Shown: positions 31,507-41,203, counted from the first letter of the stretch. The stretch: 64,000 nt of DNA from Poriferisodalis sp965204195 (GCF_965204195.1 NZ_OZ241975.1:2356001-2420000); one strand, 5' to 3'. Numbers and translations are program-made. Notes: generated by a model from the letters alone, not told the origin.

Positions 31507-32346
31507 TCAGGCCTCGCCGATCGCCGTTGCGAGGGCGTCGAGGCGCACCGGATCCAGCTCGCCTCGCCACGACCACACCACGATGTCGACCCCCGCGTCG
31601 AAGAAATCCTGCGCACCCGCAACGGCCTTGTCGACATCACCGCCGGCCTCGAAACCGAGGTGGATCGACCGGTCTATCTCCGCCTCGTCACGCCCGACGC
31701 GCTCGCAGTGCGCCCGCAAGATGTCGTCGAGCTCCCGCCACGCAGCGACATCGGACGGGAACGTCATGTCCCACTGGTCGGCGTACTTTGCCGCCGTTCG
31801 CAGCGTTCGCACCCGGCCCTGCCCGCCGATCACGATCGGGATGCGCTTCTGGATCGGCTTGGGCTCGCACCAGGCATCGGTGAGCTCGAAGAACCGGCCC
31901 TTGTGGGTGGTCGTCGTCTCGGTCAGCAGCTTGATGATCACCTCCATGCCTTCTTCGAGCCGATCCGATCGGTCGCGCAGCGGGCCGAGCTCGATGCCGT
32001 AGGCGTCGCTCTCCATGAAGTTCCAGCCAGCGCCCATCCCCAGCTCGAAGCGGCCGTTCGAGATGTGGTCGAGCGTGGCTGCCATGTTCGCCGTGACCGC
32101 TGGATGACGGTGGTGCATGCCGTTGACCATCGCCCCGAGACGGATGCGGGTGGTGGCCTGCGCCAGGCCCGCCAGCATCGTCCAGCCCTCCAGGTTGGGA
32201 CCGTCGTAGGGGGGCGCCAGGGGATAGAAGTGGTCCCAGTTCCAGGCCGACTCGAACACCTCGATCTCATCGGCGGCCTGCCAGATGGCCAGATATTCGG
32301 GCCACGTGGCGTGGTGCGGCGGTGTCTTGATTGCGTGACGTCCCAT
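31507..32346 (-). CDS. Luciferase-like F420-type oxidoreductase
   Basis: 279 residues, LLM family. Typical blocks: FESAWNWDHFYPL near residue 31, LGAMVNGMHHRHPAVTANMA, FELGMGAGWNFMES and RIPIVIGGQGRVRTLRTAA. These enzymes use F420 or FMN to reduce or oxidise small substrates; the motifs favour F420 but do not prove it. A decayed paralogue is at 6152-6979. The gene is single, between tRNA-Leu and secG. Confidence 0.85.
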   Translation of the reverse strand: MGRHAIKTPPHHATWPEYLAIWQAADEIEVFESAWNWDHFYPLAPPYDGPNLEGWTMLAGLAQATTRIRLGAMVNGMHHRHPAVTANMAATLDHISNGRFELGMGAGWNFMESDAYGIELGPLRDRSDRLEEGMEVIIKLLTETTTTHKGRFFELTDAWCEPKPIQKRIPIVIGGQGRVRTLRTAAKYADQWDMTFPSDVAAWRELDDILRAHCERVGRDEAEIDRSIHLGFEAGGDVDKAVAGAQDFFDAGVDIVVWSWRGELDPVRLDALATAIGEA

Positions 32347-32433
32347 GAGGGCTCCTTGTCGCAGGCCAGCCGAACGATACGTGCTGACCTTCAGCGAGCA
32401 CCTCGCTGTTAAACGAGCAGCAATCCGGTGCCG

Positions 32434-32661
32434 TCAGGCGAGCAGTAGGCCCAGTATCAGCGTGGTGAAGCCGAACGAGACGGCCACTACCACCGTGATG
32501 CGGCTGAGGTTCTTCTCGGCAACCGTCGAGCCCGCTGCAGTAGAGCCCACGGTGCCGCCGAACATGTCGGACACGCCGCCGCCACGACCGCTGTGCAGCA
32601 GCACCAAGCCGATCAGCCCGAAGGCCGACAGCAGGTGAATCGCACCGACAATCCACGTCAT
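32434..32661 (-). CDS. secG: Preprotein translocase subunit SecG
   Basis: 75 residues with two membrane segments (IVGAIHLLSAFGLIGLVLL and ITVVVAVSFGFTTLILGLLL), joined by the conserved loop HSGRGGGVSDMFGG. SecG assists SecYE in export. ATG 32661 gives the standard length. In most actinobacteria it follows tpiA directly; here about 9 kb of PHA and other genes lie between. Confidence 0.92.
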   Translation of the reverse strand: MTWIVGAIHLLSAFGLIGLVLLHSGRGGGVSDMFGGTVGSTAAGSTVAEKNLSRITVVVAVSFGFTTLILGLLLA

Positions 32662-32716
32662 CACGGCTGTCGAGGCTACCGGCACCCGTCGCCGGGCCCG
32701 AGCGGGGATTGGGCGA

Positions 32717-34312
32717 TTACGGGCGGATCGGGTGGGTGATGGGGATGCTGCCCTTGGCGCCGGGCACCCACCCCTCGATGATGGCGCTGAAGCCGCCCGC
32801 TCCCCCGCCGGCACGCACCACCATGGGCGACCACGGCGGCAGCTTGCGCAAGCCCCCGCTGGTGGTGCCCTCCGACGAACCGAACACGTGCCCGCCGTCG
32901 GTTGGGACGCCGCTGTCACCATCGCCGTCGGCGTCAGCAGTGCCCCTCAGGTGCTGCACGAACGACGCAGGCAACCCTTCCTCAATGCCGCCCGCACCGC
33001 AGGCGGCGAAGTCGAGATCCATCTGCAGCAGCGGGTCTAGCTCGTCGTAGAAGCGCTCCTTGGTCCAGCCCGAATCGGCGAACGTCGACATGTGCTCGGG
33101 CGTCATCACCACCATCGCCTCAGCCGGCAGCTTCCGATTGCCCACGCACAGCAGCTGCTGGGCGAGCGTGCGGATCAGCGAGCCGGGCGTGCGGGAGACC
33201 TGGTCGATGCAGCCCACTGGACCATGCCCGGCGAACAGGGTCACCGTGTCCTGGCCCGGCTCGAACCCGCGACTCACCGACAGCGGCGGCCAGCCGTCGG
33301 GCAGCCCCTCCTCGTCTTCGGCGAAGCACCAGCCCACCTTGGAGGGCGACCCGAGCGCCGAGCGGTCGATACCGCCGATGCCGGGCTTGCCGCCGCCGAC
33401 GTTGCGAATCACGAGCTGCAGGGCCCGCCCGATGGTGGAGTTGGCGCGGTTGCCTTGGCCGAGTGCGTTCTTGTCGGTGTTCATGCCGATGCGGTGCCGG
33501 ATCGGGCCGTTCACGATCACGATCGGTCCTGAGAACCACAGCGTGCACAGCAGGCCGTGCATATTGAACGTGTCGGTACAGGCAGCTTCGACCGCCGCCA
33601 GCACCACCGGCAGGTACTCGGGCTTGCAGCCCGCCATGACGGCGTTGACCGCCACCTTCTCCACCGTGCATTCGGCCAGCGTCGGCGGCACCACCGCAAC
33701 GATCTCGTCGGGCGCCCGGCTCGTTCCCGCCAGCATGGCGGCCACCCGTGCCTCGGTTGGCGGCACCACCGGCAGCCCGTCCGACCAGCCGCGGTCGTAT
33801 GCCGCCTCGACGGGGTCCTCCGCCGAAGCCAGCTCCACCTTGCGGCTCGCGAACGCGGTGGCGCCGAAACGCAATGCCAGCTCATCTGCCAGCAATGGGT
33901 CGACCGACATCGAGCCGCAGCCCGGTCGCATTTCGGGCAGCGAGGTGCCGAGATCGTCGGCGCCGCTCAGCGCCTCCCAGCTCGTGCGATCCCAGCCCAC
34001 GGTGCGCGCCATCTCACGGCCGTCCATCACTGCCATGAGCGTCGGCACGGTGTCGATCTCGTGGTGCCACGACATTGCCAGATCGTGGTCGTGCACCACC
34101 TCGGAAGACTGCCCGCTGAGCCCAGCCATGAACTCGGGGTCGTCCTGGGTGAACACCGTCAGGCGAGTGCCGCTGCGCACGGCGTGGTCGACGAGTTCGG
34201 CGAGCACCGGCTCCACGTCGCGGCAGGTGGGGCAATCGCGTTTCACGAACGCCACGAGGCCATCGCGCAGACTCGGCATCTCGGCGGCGGTGGACGATTC
34301 TTCAGCAGGCAC
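32717..34312 (-). CDS. Thioredoxin-fold domain fused to a large uncharacterised domain
   Basis: 531 residues. Residues 1-120 form a thioredoxin-like domain with a CPTC redox motif (VKRDCPTCRDVEPVL) and the cis-Pro region DTVPTLMAV. From about residue 165 a conserved but unnamed family begins (DRGWSDGLPVVPPTEARVAA). It continues with VEKVAVNAVMAGCKPEYLPV, FNMHGLLCTLWFSGP and ALGQGNRANSTIGRALQLV. It ends with a Gly-rich part. The fusion suggests a redox-controlled enzyme or carrier. There is no signal peptide. Substrate unknown. Confidence 0.7.
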   Translation of the reverse strand: MPAEESSTAAEMPSLRDGLVAFVKRDCPTCRDVEPVLAELVDHAVRSGTRLTVFTQDDPEFMAGLSGQSSEVVHDHDLAMSWHHEIDTVPTLMAVMDGREMARTVGWDRTSWEALSGADDLGTSLPEMRPGCGSMSVDPLLADELALRFGATAFASRKVELASAEDPVEAAYDRGWSDGLPVVPPTEARVAAMLAGTSRAPDEIVAVVPPTLAECTVEKVAVNAVMAGCKPEYLPVVLAAVEAACTDTFNMHGLLCTLWFSGPIVIVNGPIRHRIGMNTDKNALGQGNRANSTIGRALQLVIRNVGGGKPGIGGIDRSALGSPSKVGWCFAEDEEGLPDGWPPLSVSRGFEPGQDTVTLFAGHGPVGCIDQVSRTPGSLIRTLAQQLLCVGNRKLPAEAMVVMTPEHMSTFADSGWTKERFYDELDPLLQMDLDFAACGAGGIEEGLPASFVQHLRGTADADGDGDSGVPTDGGHVFGSSEGTTSGGLRKLPPWSPMVVRAGGGAGGFSAIIEGWVPGAKGSIPITHPIRP

Positions 34313-34378
34313 GCTGAGACTCTAGATCTGAGCCGCTACCCGCGGCCTCCCGGCCGGCGCCGGCGCACGAGCGATCCG

Positions 34379-35389
34379 CTACAGGGGGTGCGCCGTGAAC
34401 TGCTCGCTCGCCGTGGCGTAGGCCTGCAGGGCCACAGCCGGCCGGCGGCGCGGGTCGAGCAGGTTGGCGCCCATGGCATCGAGGTCGGCCGATGCCGGCA
34501 TGACGATTTCCACACGCTCACACTCCGTCAAGCTCAGTCGTTCGCATTCGGTGGCCATCCGGCTGGCAACTCGCAATGCGCTCCAGCCGAGTGTTGTCGC
34601 GCCGAAGTCCATCGCCGCGGCAATCGGCATGGCCCACGGACGCGCTGCAGACGGCAGTTCGGCAATGCCCATCGGCGAGCTCACCACGACCAGGTCATAC
34701 GACTCGTCCCGCAGCACATCGAGGTTGTCGGACGAGTGCACGCCGGCATCGATGTACGCGGTGCCGTCGATCTCGACCGGCTCAAAGACCGCCGGCACAG
34801 CACACGACGCCGCGACAGCCTCCGCAGGGGTCGCCGGGCCGTCGGCATCGAAGACCACCCGTTGGCCGGTGTCGAGACCGACAACCGGCACACGCAGTCT
34901 TGGCCCGGTCGGCCACTCCCCCTCGAACAACCCGCGCACCATGTCGGCCACGTGCGACGTCGGCACCCTGCCACGGGGCAGCAGCGAGGCCAGCGCGGTA
35001 CCCGGCGCCACCTGGCCCGGCATCGCCGCAGCGAGCATCCAGATGTGGGGTGCCATCGGTGCCCCGAAGCTGGCGGTGGCCTGGCGTTTCGGGCCGCGCC
35101 GGGCCCGTGCCGCGCCGAGCAGCCGCTCGCCGTCGGAGCTGAGGGGCTGACGTGTCTCGCGGCGGAACAGATCGCTGGGACTAAGCCCGGCAGCCACCAG
35201 GGCACCGGAGATCGACCCGGCCGACGTGCCCACGATCAGGTCGACCTCCCGGGCGTCGATCGCCCAGGTGTCTTCCAGCGCTTTGAGCACGCCGGCGTGG
35301 AACGCCCCGCCGACGATGCCGCCGGAGCCCATCACCAGCGCCACGCGCTGACCCGCCCGGGGGCGCTCCGATGTGGCTGTCTCGCTCAC
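34379..35389 (-). CDS. Patatin-like phospholipase
   Basis: 336 residues. The oxyanion loop is GSGGIVGGAFHAG, the nucleophile elbow is GTSAGS, and the dyad Asp lies in YIDAGVHSS (D-A-G instead of the common D-G). Patatins hydrolyse acyl esters, and some act on PHA granule or membrane lipids. It is the gene downstream of the PHA synthase on the same strand, so a lipid or granule role is possible. There is no membrane segment. Confidence 0.8.
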   Translation of the reverse strand: MSETATSERPRAGQRVALVMGSGGIVGGAFHAGVLKALEDTWAIDAREVDLIVGTSAGSISGALVAAGLSPSDLFRRETRQPLSSDGERLLGAARARRGPKRQATASFGAPMAPHIWMLAAAMPGQVAPGTALASLLPRGRVPTSHVADMVRGLFEGEWPTGPRLRVPVVGLDTGQRVVFDADGPATPAEAVAASCAVPAVFEPVEIDGTAYIDAGVHSSDNLDVLRDESYDLVVVSSPMGIAELPSAARPWAMPIAAAMDFGATTLGWSALRVASRMATECERLSLTECERVEIVMPASADLDAMGANLLDPRRRPAVALQAYATASEQFTAHPL

Positions 35390-35441
35390 GGGCTGCAGCG
35401 TCCCCGACTCAGGCTCGGCTCTCGGCCACGAGTGGCGTCGG

Positions 35442-36593
35442 CTAGCTCTGGACGTCGCTGTGTTCGAGCATCCAGCCGATCATCGACGGGATCGAGCGCT
35501 TGCGGGCGCCGTTGCCCACGATCAGCCCGACGTGGCCGGCAGGCAGCCGCATCTCGGTGGCATCGTCGGAGCCGACCAGCTCATCGAGGCCGTAGGTGGA
35601 CTCGGGCGGCACGATGTGGTCGCGCTCGGCGATCACGTTCAGGAACGGCACCGTGATGTCGGCAAGGTCGAGCTTGCGACCGCCGAGCATCAGGTCGCCG
35701 GTGATGAAGCCGTTGCCCTCGTTGAACATCTCGACTGTCTGGATCATCGTGGCGCCGGGAAACGGGATGTGATTGCGGGTCCACGACGTCATGGCCTGGT
35801 ACGAGCTCAGGAACTTGTCGTCGTCGAGGTGCTCCCAGAAGTCCATGACCGTGCTGAGATCCGACGTGGGCGTGAGCAGCGTGAACGAGGCCCGCACGGC
35901 CTCGGCGGGCACGTTGCCCGTGTGGTCCATCAGGTGTTCGGGATCGATGCCGCCTTTGCCGACACCGGTCATGGCCGCGGGCATCTTGGTGAAGTCGACC
36001 GGGGTGGCCATCACGACAAGATTGCGGACGGGATCGTCGGGATGGCCGGCCGCGTACAGCAGCGACAGCAGGCCGCCGTAGCAGTAGCCGAACACGGTGA
36101 CGCCGTTCTCGCCGCCCATCTGGTTGACCTTGGCCACCGCCTGGGGCAGCAGCTCGTCGCAGTAGGTCTCGAGGGTGTTGTTGGCCTCTTCCTCGTCGGG
36201 CACGCCCCAGTCGAGCAGGAAGACGTCGAAGCCCTCGGCCACGAGTCGCTCGATGAAGCTGTTGCCCGGCTGCAGATCCAAGATGAACGAGCGGCTGACC
36301 AGGCTCATCACCAGCAGGAGCGGCGGGCGCACCGTGGGACTCTCGCTGCGGTAGCGGTACAGCACTGCTTTGCCGTTGCTCCATACCGCGTCGCGGGGCG
36401 TCTGGCCGACCGGGGCACGATCGATGCCCATGACGTGGCGGGTCAGGTTCCACCAGCGCCGCATGCCGGTCTCCCACATGTCGGCAAACGGGGCGAAGCC
36501 GGCAAACGGGTTGAACTCCGCGGCGTCAGCCTCGGGCGCAGCGCCGTTGGCGTCGTTCTTCGGAATGGGCTTGGCCAGTGTCGTTGGGGGCAT
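35442..36593 (-). CDS. phaC: Poly(3-hydroxyalkanoate) synthase, class III PhaC
   Basis: 383 residues, the length of class III PhaC. The lipase-like box with catalytic Cys is VFGYCYGGLLS; the Asp is in AERDHIVPP and the His in PAGHVGLIVG. It polymerises hydroxyacyl-CoA on storage granules. Class III enzymes need a PhaE subunit; the gene just upstream (36641) is the candidate, 47 bases away on the same strand. Confidence 0.92.
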   Translation of the reverse strand: MPPTTLAKPIPKNDANGAAPEADAAEFNPFAGFAPFADMWETGMRRWWNLTRHVMGIDRAPVGQTPRDAVWSNGKAVLYRYRSESPTVRPPLLLVMSLVSRSFILDLQPGNSFIERLVAEGFDVFLLDWGVPDEEEANNTLETYCDELLPQAVAKVNQMGGENGVTVFGYCYGGLLSLLYAAGHPDDPVRNLVVMATPVDFTKMPAAMTGVGKGGIDPEHLMDHTGNVPAEAVRASFTLLTPTSDLSTVMDFWEHLDDDKFLSSYQAMTSWTRNHIPFPGATMIQTVEMFNEGNGFITGDLMLGGRKLDLADITVPFLNVIAERDHIVPPESTYGLDELVGSDDATEMRLPAGHVGLIVGNGARKRSIPSMIGWMLEHSDVQS

Positions 36594-36640
36594 GGCTATT
36601 CCTTCAGGATGTTCAGATGTGATCGGGGTGTTCGGGGGAC

Positions 36641-37021
36641 TCAGGCCTTCGAGGCCGTCTTGGCAGGGGCCTTCTTGGCAGCCAGCTTGCTCGAAACCGG
36701 CTGCGCAGCGCCGTTCGTGGCCGGTGCCACATCGCCGGGCGCAGCGGCGGCCACCTCGAACACGAGGTTCTTGAGACCCTTCAGCTCACGGTCGACTGCG
36801 GCGACCTGCTGGCGAAGCTTGCGAACATCGGTGGCCGCGGGCAGGTTCCAGAAGTGCAGCCAACGCCGGCTGGCCCGCTCGAACTCAGCAGTGAGTGCGC
36901 TGGTGACCTTGGCGCTCGCGGCCATGAAGTCGCGGAAGCCGTCCGAGGCGGTGAGCTGCTGGAGACCAGGCGCTACGGCCTTCTCCCACTCGTCATAGAT
37001 CTCACGCCATTGCTTGGCCAT
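36641..37021 (-). CDS. Phasin / PhaE-like granule protein
   Basis: 126 residues. A helical region (EWEKAVAPGLQQLTASDGFR, then FERASRRWLHFWNLPAATDV) resembles the C-terminal part of PhaE subunits. The tail is Ala/Lys/Pro-rich (AAKKAPAKTASKA), as in some DNA- or granule-associated phasins. It probably supports the class III synthase downstream and coats granules. Too short for a full PhaE. Divergent from the marR gene. Confidence 0.65.
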   Translation of the reverse strand: MAKQWREIYDEWEKAVAPGLQQLTASDGFRDFMAASAKVTSALTAEFERASRRWLHFWNLPAATDVRKLRQQVAAVDRELKGLKNLVFEVAAAAPGDVAPATNGAAQPVSSKLAAKKAPAKTASKA

Positions 37022-37154
37022 GTTTGGTTCCTCCGGAATGCAAGGGGGGTGTCCGGTCTGATGTCACGAATCCCGGCGGCGTACCAGACACCTGCCGGAG
37101 CGAATTGGCGGACTGATGGGACACATGCCGTCGTCCAACTTGGCCGTCCGCCAA

Positions 37155-37172
37155 TTGCATGACGCTATGCAA
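37155..37172. promoter_or_regulatory. Inverted repeat TTGCAT-N6-ATGCAA
   Basis: A 6-base perfect inverted repeat in the 267-base divergent region between the phasin-like gene and marR. It lies about 135 bases before the phasin start and 117 before marR. A plausible operator for the adjacent regulator. Confidence 0.4.
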
Positions 37173-37239
37173 TCATATCTACGTTACAGCGAGGTCACAA
37201 GCAGATTTCGCTTGATGAAATTGTGTGACACGCTGCAAT

Positions 37240-37266
37240 GATCTGCTGGCGGGGACGCAGCAGATC
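37240..37266. promoter_or_regulatory. Inverted repeat GATCTGCTG-N9-CAGCAGATC before marR
   Basis: A perfect 9-base inverted repeat just upstream of a likely -10 region (TAGATT, 37270-37275) of marR. Its position fits autorepression by the MarR dimer. Confidence 0.5.
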
Positions 37267-37288
37267 GGCTAGATTATGAAGACCGCCC

Positions 37289-37897
37289 ATGAGCTTGATC
37301 GAAACGGACCAGCAGGGCCAGACAGGCCCAGCGCAGTCGGGGGACAGCAGCGCTCGCCGCACGCTCGGGCTGCCTCGCGTTCGTGACGCGCAGCAGACCT
37401 GGGCGCCCGAGTCTGCCGACTGGGGCGATGAATGGGACCTCGATCACAAGGTCGCTGCCCTGTGGCGCGCCGCACGGCTGGGGCCGACCGTCGAACGGCT
37501 GCGGCGGCACGTGCTCGGGGGTGGATCCCAGTCGATCGAGCCCGGCCAGTTCCGGGCGCTCGACGCGGTGGCTGGTCACGGTCCCGTCTCCATCCGGACG
37601 CTCGCCGACATCATGGATGTCGAGCCCAGCACGGTGACACGCGCCGTCGTCCGGCTCGAGACCGATGGGCTCGTCTTCAAGCGACGAGCCGACCGCGACC
37701 ACCGGGAGGTGCTGGTGGAGCTGACCGATCTCGGCGCGGCCCGCCACCAATACTTCGTCGACCGCGCCTACCGCATCTACGAGGAGATCTTCACCGTCTT
37801 CGACACCGGCGAGCGCGAAGTTCTTGCAGACTTGCTGGAGCGCATGCTGGTGTCGACCGATGCCGCACTCGCCCGGCTCGATGCCCGGGCGCTGTAG
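37289..37897 (+). CDS. MarR-family transcriptional regulator
   Basis: 202 residues. The winged helix is in the middle: SIRTLADIMDVEPSTVTRAV is the recognition region and KRRADRDHREVLVELT the wing. Flanking helices form the dimer interface. An N-terminal extension of about 40 polar residues is unusual for the family. Divergent from the phasin/phaC operon and 39 bases before the hydrolase gene, so it probably controls storage-polymer genes. Confidence 0.85.
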   Translation: MSLIETDQQGQTGPAQSGDSSARRTLGLPRVRDAQQTWAPESADWGDEWDLDHKVAALWRAARLGPTVERLRRHVLGGGSQSIEPGQFRALDAVAGHGPVSIRTLADIMDVEPSTVTRAVVRLETDGLVFKRRADRDHREVLVELTDLGAARHQYFVDRAYRIYEEIFTVFDTGEREVLADLLERMLVSTDAALARLDARAL

Positions 37898-37936
37898 AGC
37901 GAGATCAAGCGACCAGCGAAAGAATCCCGACCGCCG

Positions 37937-39169
37937 ATGACCGCCCTTCCCTCCGACGCTCCGACGGACAGCCGCCGACCGGCCTCGAAGCGGCCTGCGT
38001 CGCCGCTGCGCGCCGGCTGCCGGGCGGCGGGCTCGGTGGCCGAGTGGATCCGCGGGCACAACGAAGACGATCTGCCCGCGGTGCGCCAGACACCGGCCGC
38101 AGCGTGGAAGTGGATGATCGACGAGTGGTCGATCCAGCTGGAGCTGGCGTCGGCTCGCATGCGCATCCCCGACGGGCCGTTCCGCCAGCGGCTTCGCTCC
38201 GAGCTGGCCGAGGCCCGCAGCCTGTATGCCGAATGCGGCTGGCTCGACGACCCCGCTGCCTATCACCGCACTCCCCCGCCGCTCAATGGCGGGGTGCAGA
38301 TCAGCGCGACCTCAGCCGGCGACGCCGACTTCTGGCACGTCCGATTCGCCAGCGAGTTCGAGCCGTGGCCCGGCGAGCCGGGACGCGACCGCTGGATGGA
38401 CTACCGGCCGGTTCGCACCACCCATGCGTGGATGCTGCAGCACCCCGACCGACCCCGTCCCTGGGTGGTTGCCGTCAACGGCTACCGCACCGGCGAGCCC
38501 GAGATGGACATGTGGATGCTGTACGCGCACCGCCTGCACCGGCGCTGGGGCCTCAACGTGATCGCCGTGGTGCTCCCGCTGCACGGCCCCCGGGCAATCG
38601 GCGTCAGCGGCTCGCGGGTCATCCACGCAGGCGCCATGAACACGGTGTTCACCGTGGCGCAGGGCGCCTGGGACATCCGCCGGGTGATCGGATGGGTGCG
38701 CGACCAGCATGAAGCGCCGGCCGTTGCCGTGTCGGGCATCTCGCTCGGCGGCTACATGGCCGCCATGACCGCGGCGCTGGAAGACGACCTGGCTGCGGTG
38801 ATCGCCGGTGTGCCCGAGAGCGACCTGGCGCGCGGCACCCGCCGGCAGGTCGAACCGCTGCTCCCGCCCTTCTACGAGCAGTGGGGGCTGTCGTGGGAGC
38901 CCTACGAGCAGACCCTCTCGGTGGTATCGCCGCTGTCGCTTCCCTGCAAGGTGCCCCACGAGCGGCGCTACATCTTCGCTGGGCTCCTCGACCGCTGGGT
39001 CCGGCCGGGCAACGTCAAAACGCTCTGGGAGCACTGGGATCGCCCCGACATGCTCTGGTACCAGGGCTCGCACCTGTCGTACCCGTTCGAGCGCGAGGTC
39101 GCTCGCTACGTCGACCGGGCCGCCGTCGAGACGTTCGGCCAGCAGCCGCCGGTGCCGCCAAGAGGCTGA
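37937..39169 (+). CDS. Alpha/beta-hydrolase
   Basis: 410 residues. The nucleophile elbow is VSGISLGGYMAAM and the His is probably in YQGSHLSYPF near the C-terminus. The N-terminal 150 residues are a helical cap. Candidates are an esterase or a PHA/oligomer hydrolase, but the family is not specific. It lies on the same strand as marR and close behind it. Confidence 0.75.
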   Translation: MTALPSDAPTDSRRPASKRPASPLRAGCRAAGSVAEWIRGHNEDDLPAVRQTPAAAWKWMIDEWSIQLELASARMRIPDGPFRQRLRSELAEARSLYAECGWLDDPAAYHRTPPPLNGGVQISATSAGDADFWHVRFASEFEPWPGEPGRDRWMDYRPVRTTHAWMLQHPDRPRPWVVAVNGYRTGEPEMDMWMLYAHRLHRRWGLNVIAVVLPLHGPRAIGVSGSRVIHAGAMNTVFTVAQGAWDIRRVIGWVRDQHEAPAVAVSGISLGGYMAAMTAALEDDLAAVIAGVPESDLARGTRRQVEPLLPPFYEQWGLSWEPYEQTLSVVSPLSLPCKVPHERRYIFAGLLDRWVRPGNVKTLWEHWDRPDMLWYQGSHLSYPFEREVARYVDRAAVETFGQQPPVPPRG

Positions 39170-39211
39170 GCCCGCTGGCGAACAAGAGCGGGAAACGACA
39201 GGCTGAGCCCG

Positions 39212-40807
39212 CTACACCCGGTCGGGGTGCCCCAGCACAGCGAGGCGGTGCCGCACGACCTTTCCCGTGGTGGTCATGGGCAGGGCATCCACGAAGTGAA
39301 CGTCGCGCGGCACCATGAAGCTCGGAAGGTTCTCGCCGACCCAAGCACGCAGCTGGTCGGCATCGACGCGGCGCCGCGGGCGCGGCACCACGAACGCCGC
39401 CACACGCTGACCGAACTCGGGATCGTCCACCCCGACGACGGCTGCGATCTCGACGCTCGGATGACGCCCCAGTACCTCCTCGACACCAGAGGGGAAGACG
39501 TTCTCACCGCCCGTCACGATCATGTCGTTGGCGCGCCCTGAGATATGCAGCCGGCCGTCGGCGTCGAGACGGCCGATGTCGCCGGTGGCCATGAGCGTGC
39601 CCGCTCGGTCGCCGTCGCTCCCGTCGGTGTAGCCGAGGAATTGCGCTGTGCTGGCCAGGTGAACCCAGCCGGCACTGCCGTTGAGCGACGGCATGCCGTC
39701 ATCATCGAGAATCGTCAGCGTCACGCCGTCGGGAGGTCGGCCCACCGTGCCGGGAGCTGCGCGCAGGTCGACAGGATCGGCGATGGTCCCGATGGCGGTC
39801 TCGGTGGAGCCGTACACGTTGTACAAGCGGTCTCCGAAGCGGTCCATCCATTCCCGGGCCAGGTCGCCCGACAGGACGTTGCCGCTGCTGAGCACCATGC
39901 GCGGTCGGCGCACCGCGCCGGGCTCGATCGGCAGGTCGAGAATGCGGCGCAGCATCAGCGGCACCACCACAAGGGCGTCGTAGCGCCGCTCGCACAGCAG
40001 CTGGCCCACCTCGGCCGCCTGGAATTGCCGCCTCATCTCGAGAGTGCTGGCGGTAGCGAGACCGACGACGAGCTGGCTCAGGCCCCAGGCGTGAAAGAGC
40101 GGCGAGGCGATGAAGTAGCGGTCGCCCAGGCGGTACGGGACGCGTCGCAGCATGCCGACACCGCCCGTGCGCGTCGTCTTCAGCGCGCGCACTGCGCTCT
40201 TCGGCGCTCCGGTGGTGCCCGATGTCAGCAGGACGAGCTTGGGCCGGCGCGACGGCGGCGAGCACGGCGAGCCGTCCGCTGCAATATGGGACAGCGAATC
40301 CGGGCCGCTCCCGTCGGCCACGAGCACCGCGGCATCCATGCCCGACTGGGCCACGACCTCGGCGAATTCCTCGTCGGCGACGATCACGGCGATGCCGTCG
40401 CGTGCGCACACCTCTGCGAGATTCGACGCAGGCAGCGCTGTCGAGAGCAGCACAGAGTCGCAGCCGGCGCGCTCGGACGCCACGAGCGCCGTCACGAACC
40501 ACCGGTGGTTGCGGCACAGGATGCCGACGGCGCCGAGGCTGCCGTCGGGCTGGGTCGATTCGGCGCGCAATCGGGCTGCGACGCTCGATGCACTGCGGTC
40601 GAGCGTGCGGTAATCGACCGAACCGGCATCGTCGGTGATCGCGCTGCGACCGCCGAACCGCAGCGCCGCGGCCGTCACGGCAGCAGCGGTGCCGAGGCCC
40701 CACTGCACCGAAGCCCACCAGCGCGCCGAGCCGAGAGCTGCATCGGCAGCCCCCATGCGCAAGGCGACCTTCCACATGCTGTCGCCGGCGATCATGGATC
40801 CGGGCAC
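39212..40807 (-). CDS. AMP-dependent acyl-CoA synthetase
   Basis: 531 residues, ANL superfamily. The P-loop is LLTSGTTGAPKSAVR, the core motif YNVYGSTETAIG, the hinge region TGDIGRLDADGRLHISGRAND, and the C-terminal Lys is in MTTTGKVVRH. It activates a carboxylic acid to its CoA ester, possibly feeding PHA or fatty-acid metabolism. The start is GTG 40807; ATG 40795 is an alternative. It follows the XRE regulator on the same strand by 6 bases, so it is in one operon with the phasin. Confidence 0.85.
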   Translation of the reverse strand: MPGSMIAGDSMWKVALRMGAADAALGSARWWASVQWGLGTAAAVTAAALRFGGRSAITDDAGSVDYRTLDRSASSVAARLRAESTQPDGSLGAVGILCRNHRWFVTALVASERAGCDSVLLSTALPASNLAEVCARDGIAVIVADEEFAEVVAQSGMDAAVLVADGSGPDSLSHIAADGSPCSPPSRRPKLVLLTSGTTGAPKSAVRALKTTRTGGVGMLRRVPYRLGDRYFIASPLFHAWGLSQLVVGLATASTLEMRRQFQAAEVGQLLCERRYDALVVVPLMLRRILDLPIEPGAVRRPRMVLSSGNVLSGDLAREWMDRFGDRLYNVYGSTETAIGTIADPVDLRAAPGTVGRPPDGVTLTILDDDGMPSLNGSAGWVHLASTAQFLGYTDGSDGDRAGTLMATGDIGRLDADGRLHISGRANDMIVTGGENVFPSGVEEVLGRHPSVEIAAVVGVDDPEFGQRVAAFVVPRPRRRVDADQLRAWVGENLPSFMVPRDVHFVDALPMTTTGKVVRHRLAVLGHPDRV

Positions 40808-40813
40808 AGAGCC

Positions 40814-41203
40814 TCAGTCTCCGCCGGTGTCGAAGCTGCGGTACACGCCCAGCAGCGCTGCCTTCTGCTCATCGGTGAGGTTCGGGTCGGCCTGCACCGC
40901 CTCCACCACCGAAGGCACGTCGTCGCGGTCCATCAGACCGGCATACGACAGCAGCGTGGCCGCGCGCACGTTCAACGCTTCGGCCAGCGCCTTGAGCACG
41001 CGCACAGACGGCTCGTGCAGGCCGCGCTCGATCTGGCTGAGGTACGGGTTCGACAGCCGAGCCATCTTGGCCAGCTGCCGCTGGCTCAGCTCCATCAGCT
41101 CACGCTGGGCCCGTATGAAGTCTCCGAGCTGGTCGAAGCCGGAAAACGGGTTCGCCGACCGCTGACCGTCCGCTTCGGCGGCCTCAGGGTCGGATGCGGC
41201 CAT
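40814..41203 (-). CDS. XRE-family regulator of the storage-granule operon
   Basis: 129 residues. The helix-turn-helix is LSQRQLAKMARLSNPYLSQI with a typical XRE continuation (ERGLHEPSVRVLKALAEAL). The C-terminal 45 residues are acidic and helical. The start overlaps the phasin stop by one base (TGATG), so the two are coupled. Regulators of this kind beside phasins sense free granule surface in other bacteria; this is inferred here. Confidence 0.8.
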   Translation of the reverse strand: MAASDPEAAEADGQRSANPFSGFDQLGDFIRAQRELMELSQRQLAKMARLSNPYLSQIERGLHEPSVRVLKALAEALNVRAATLLSYAGLMDRDDVPSVVEAVQADPNLTDEQKAALLGVYRSFDTGGD

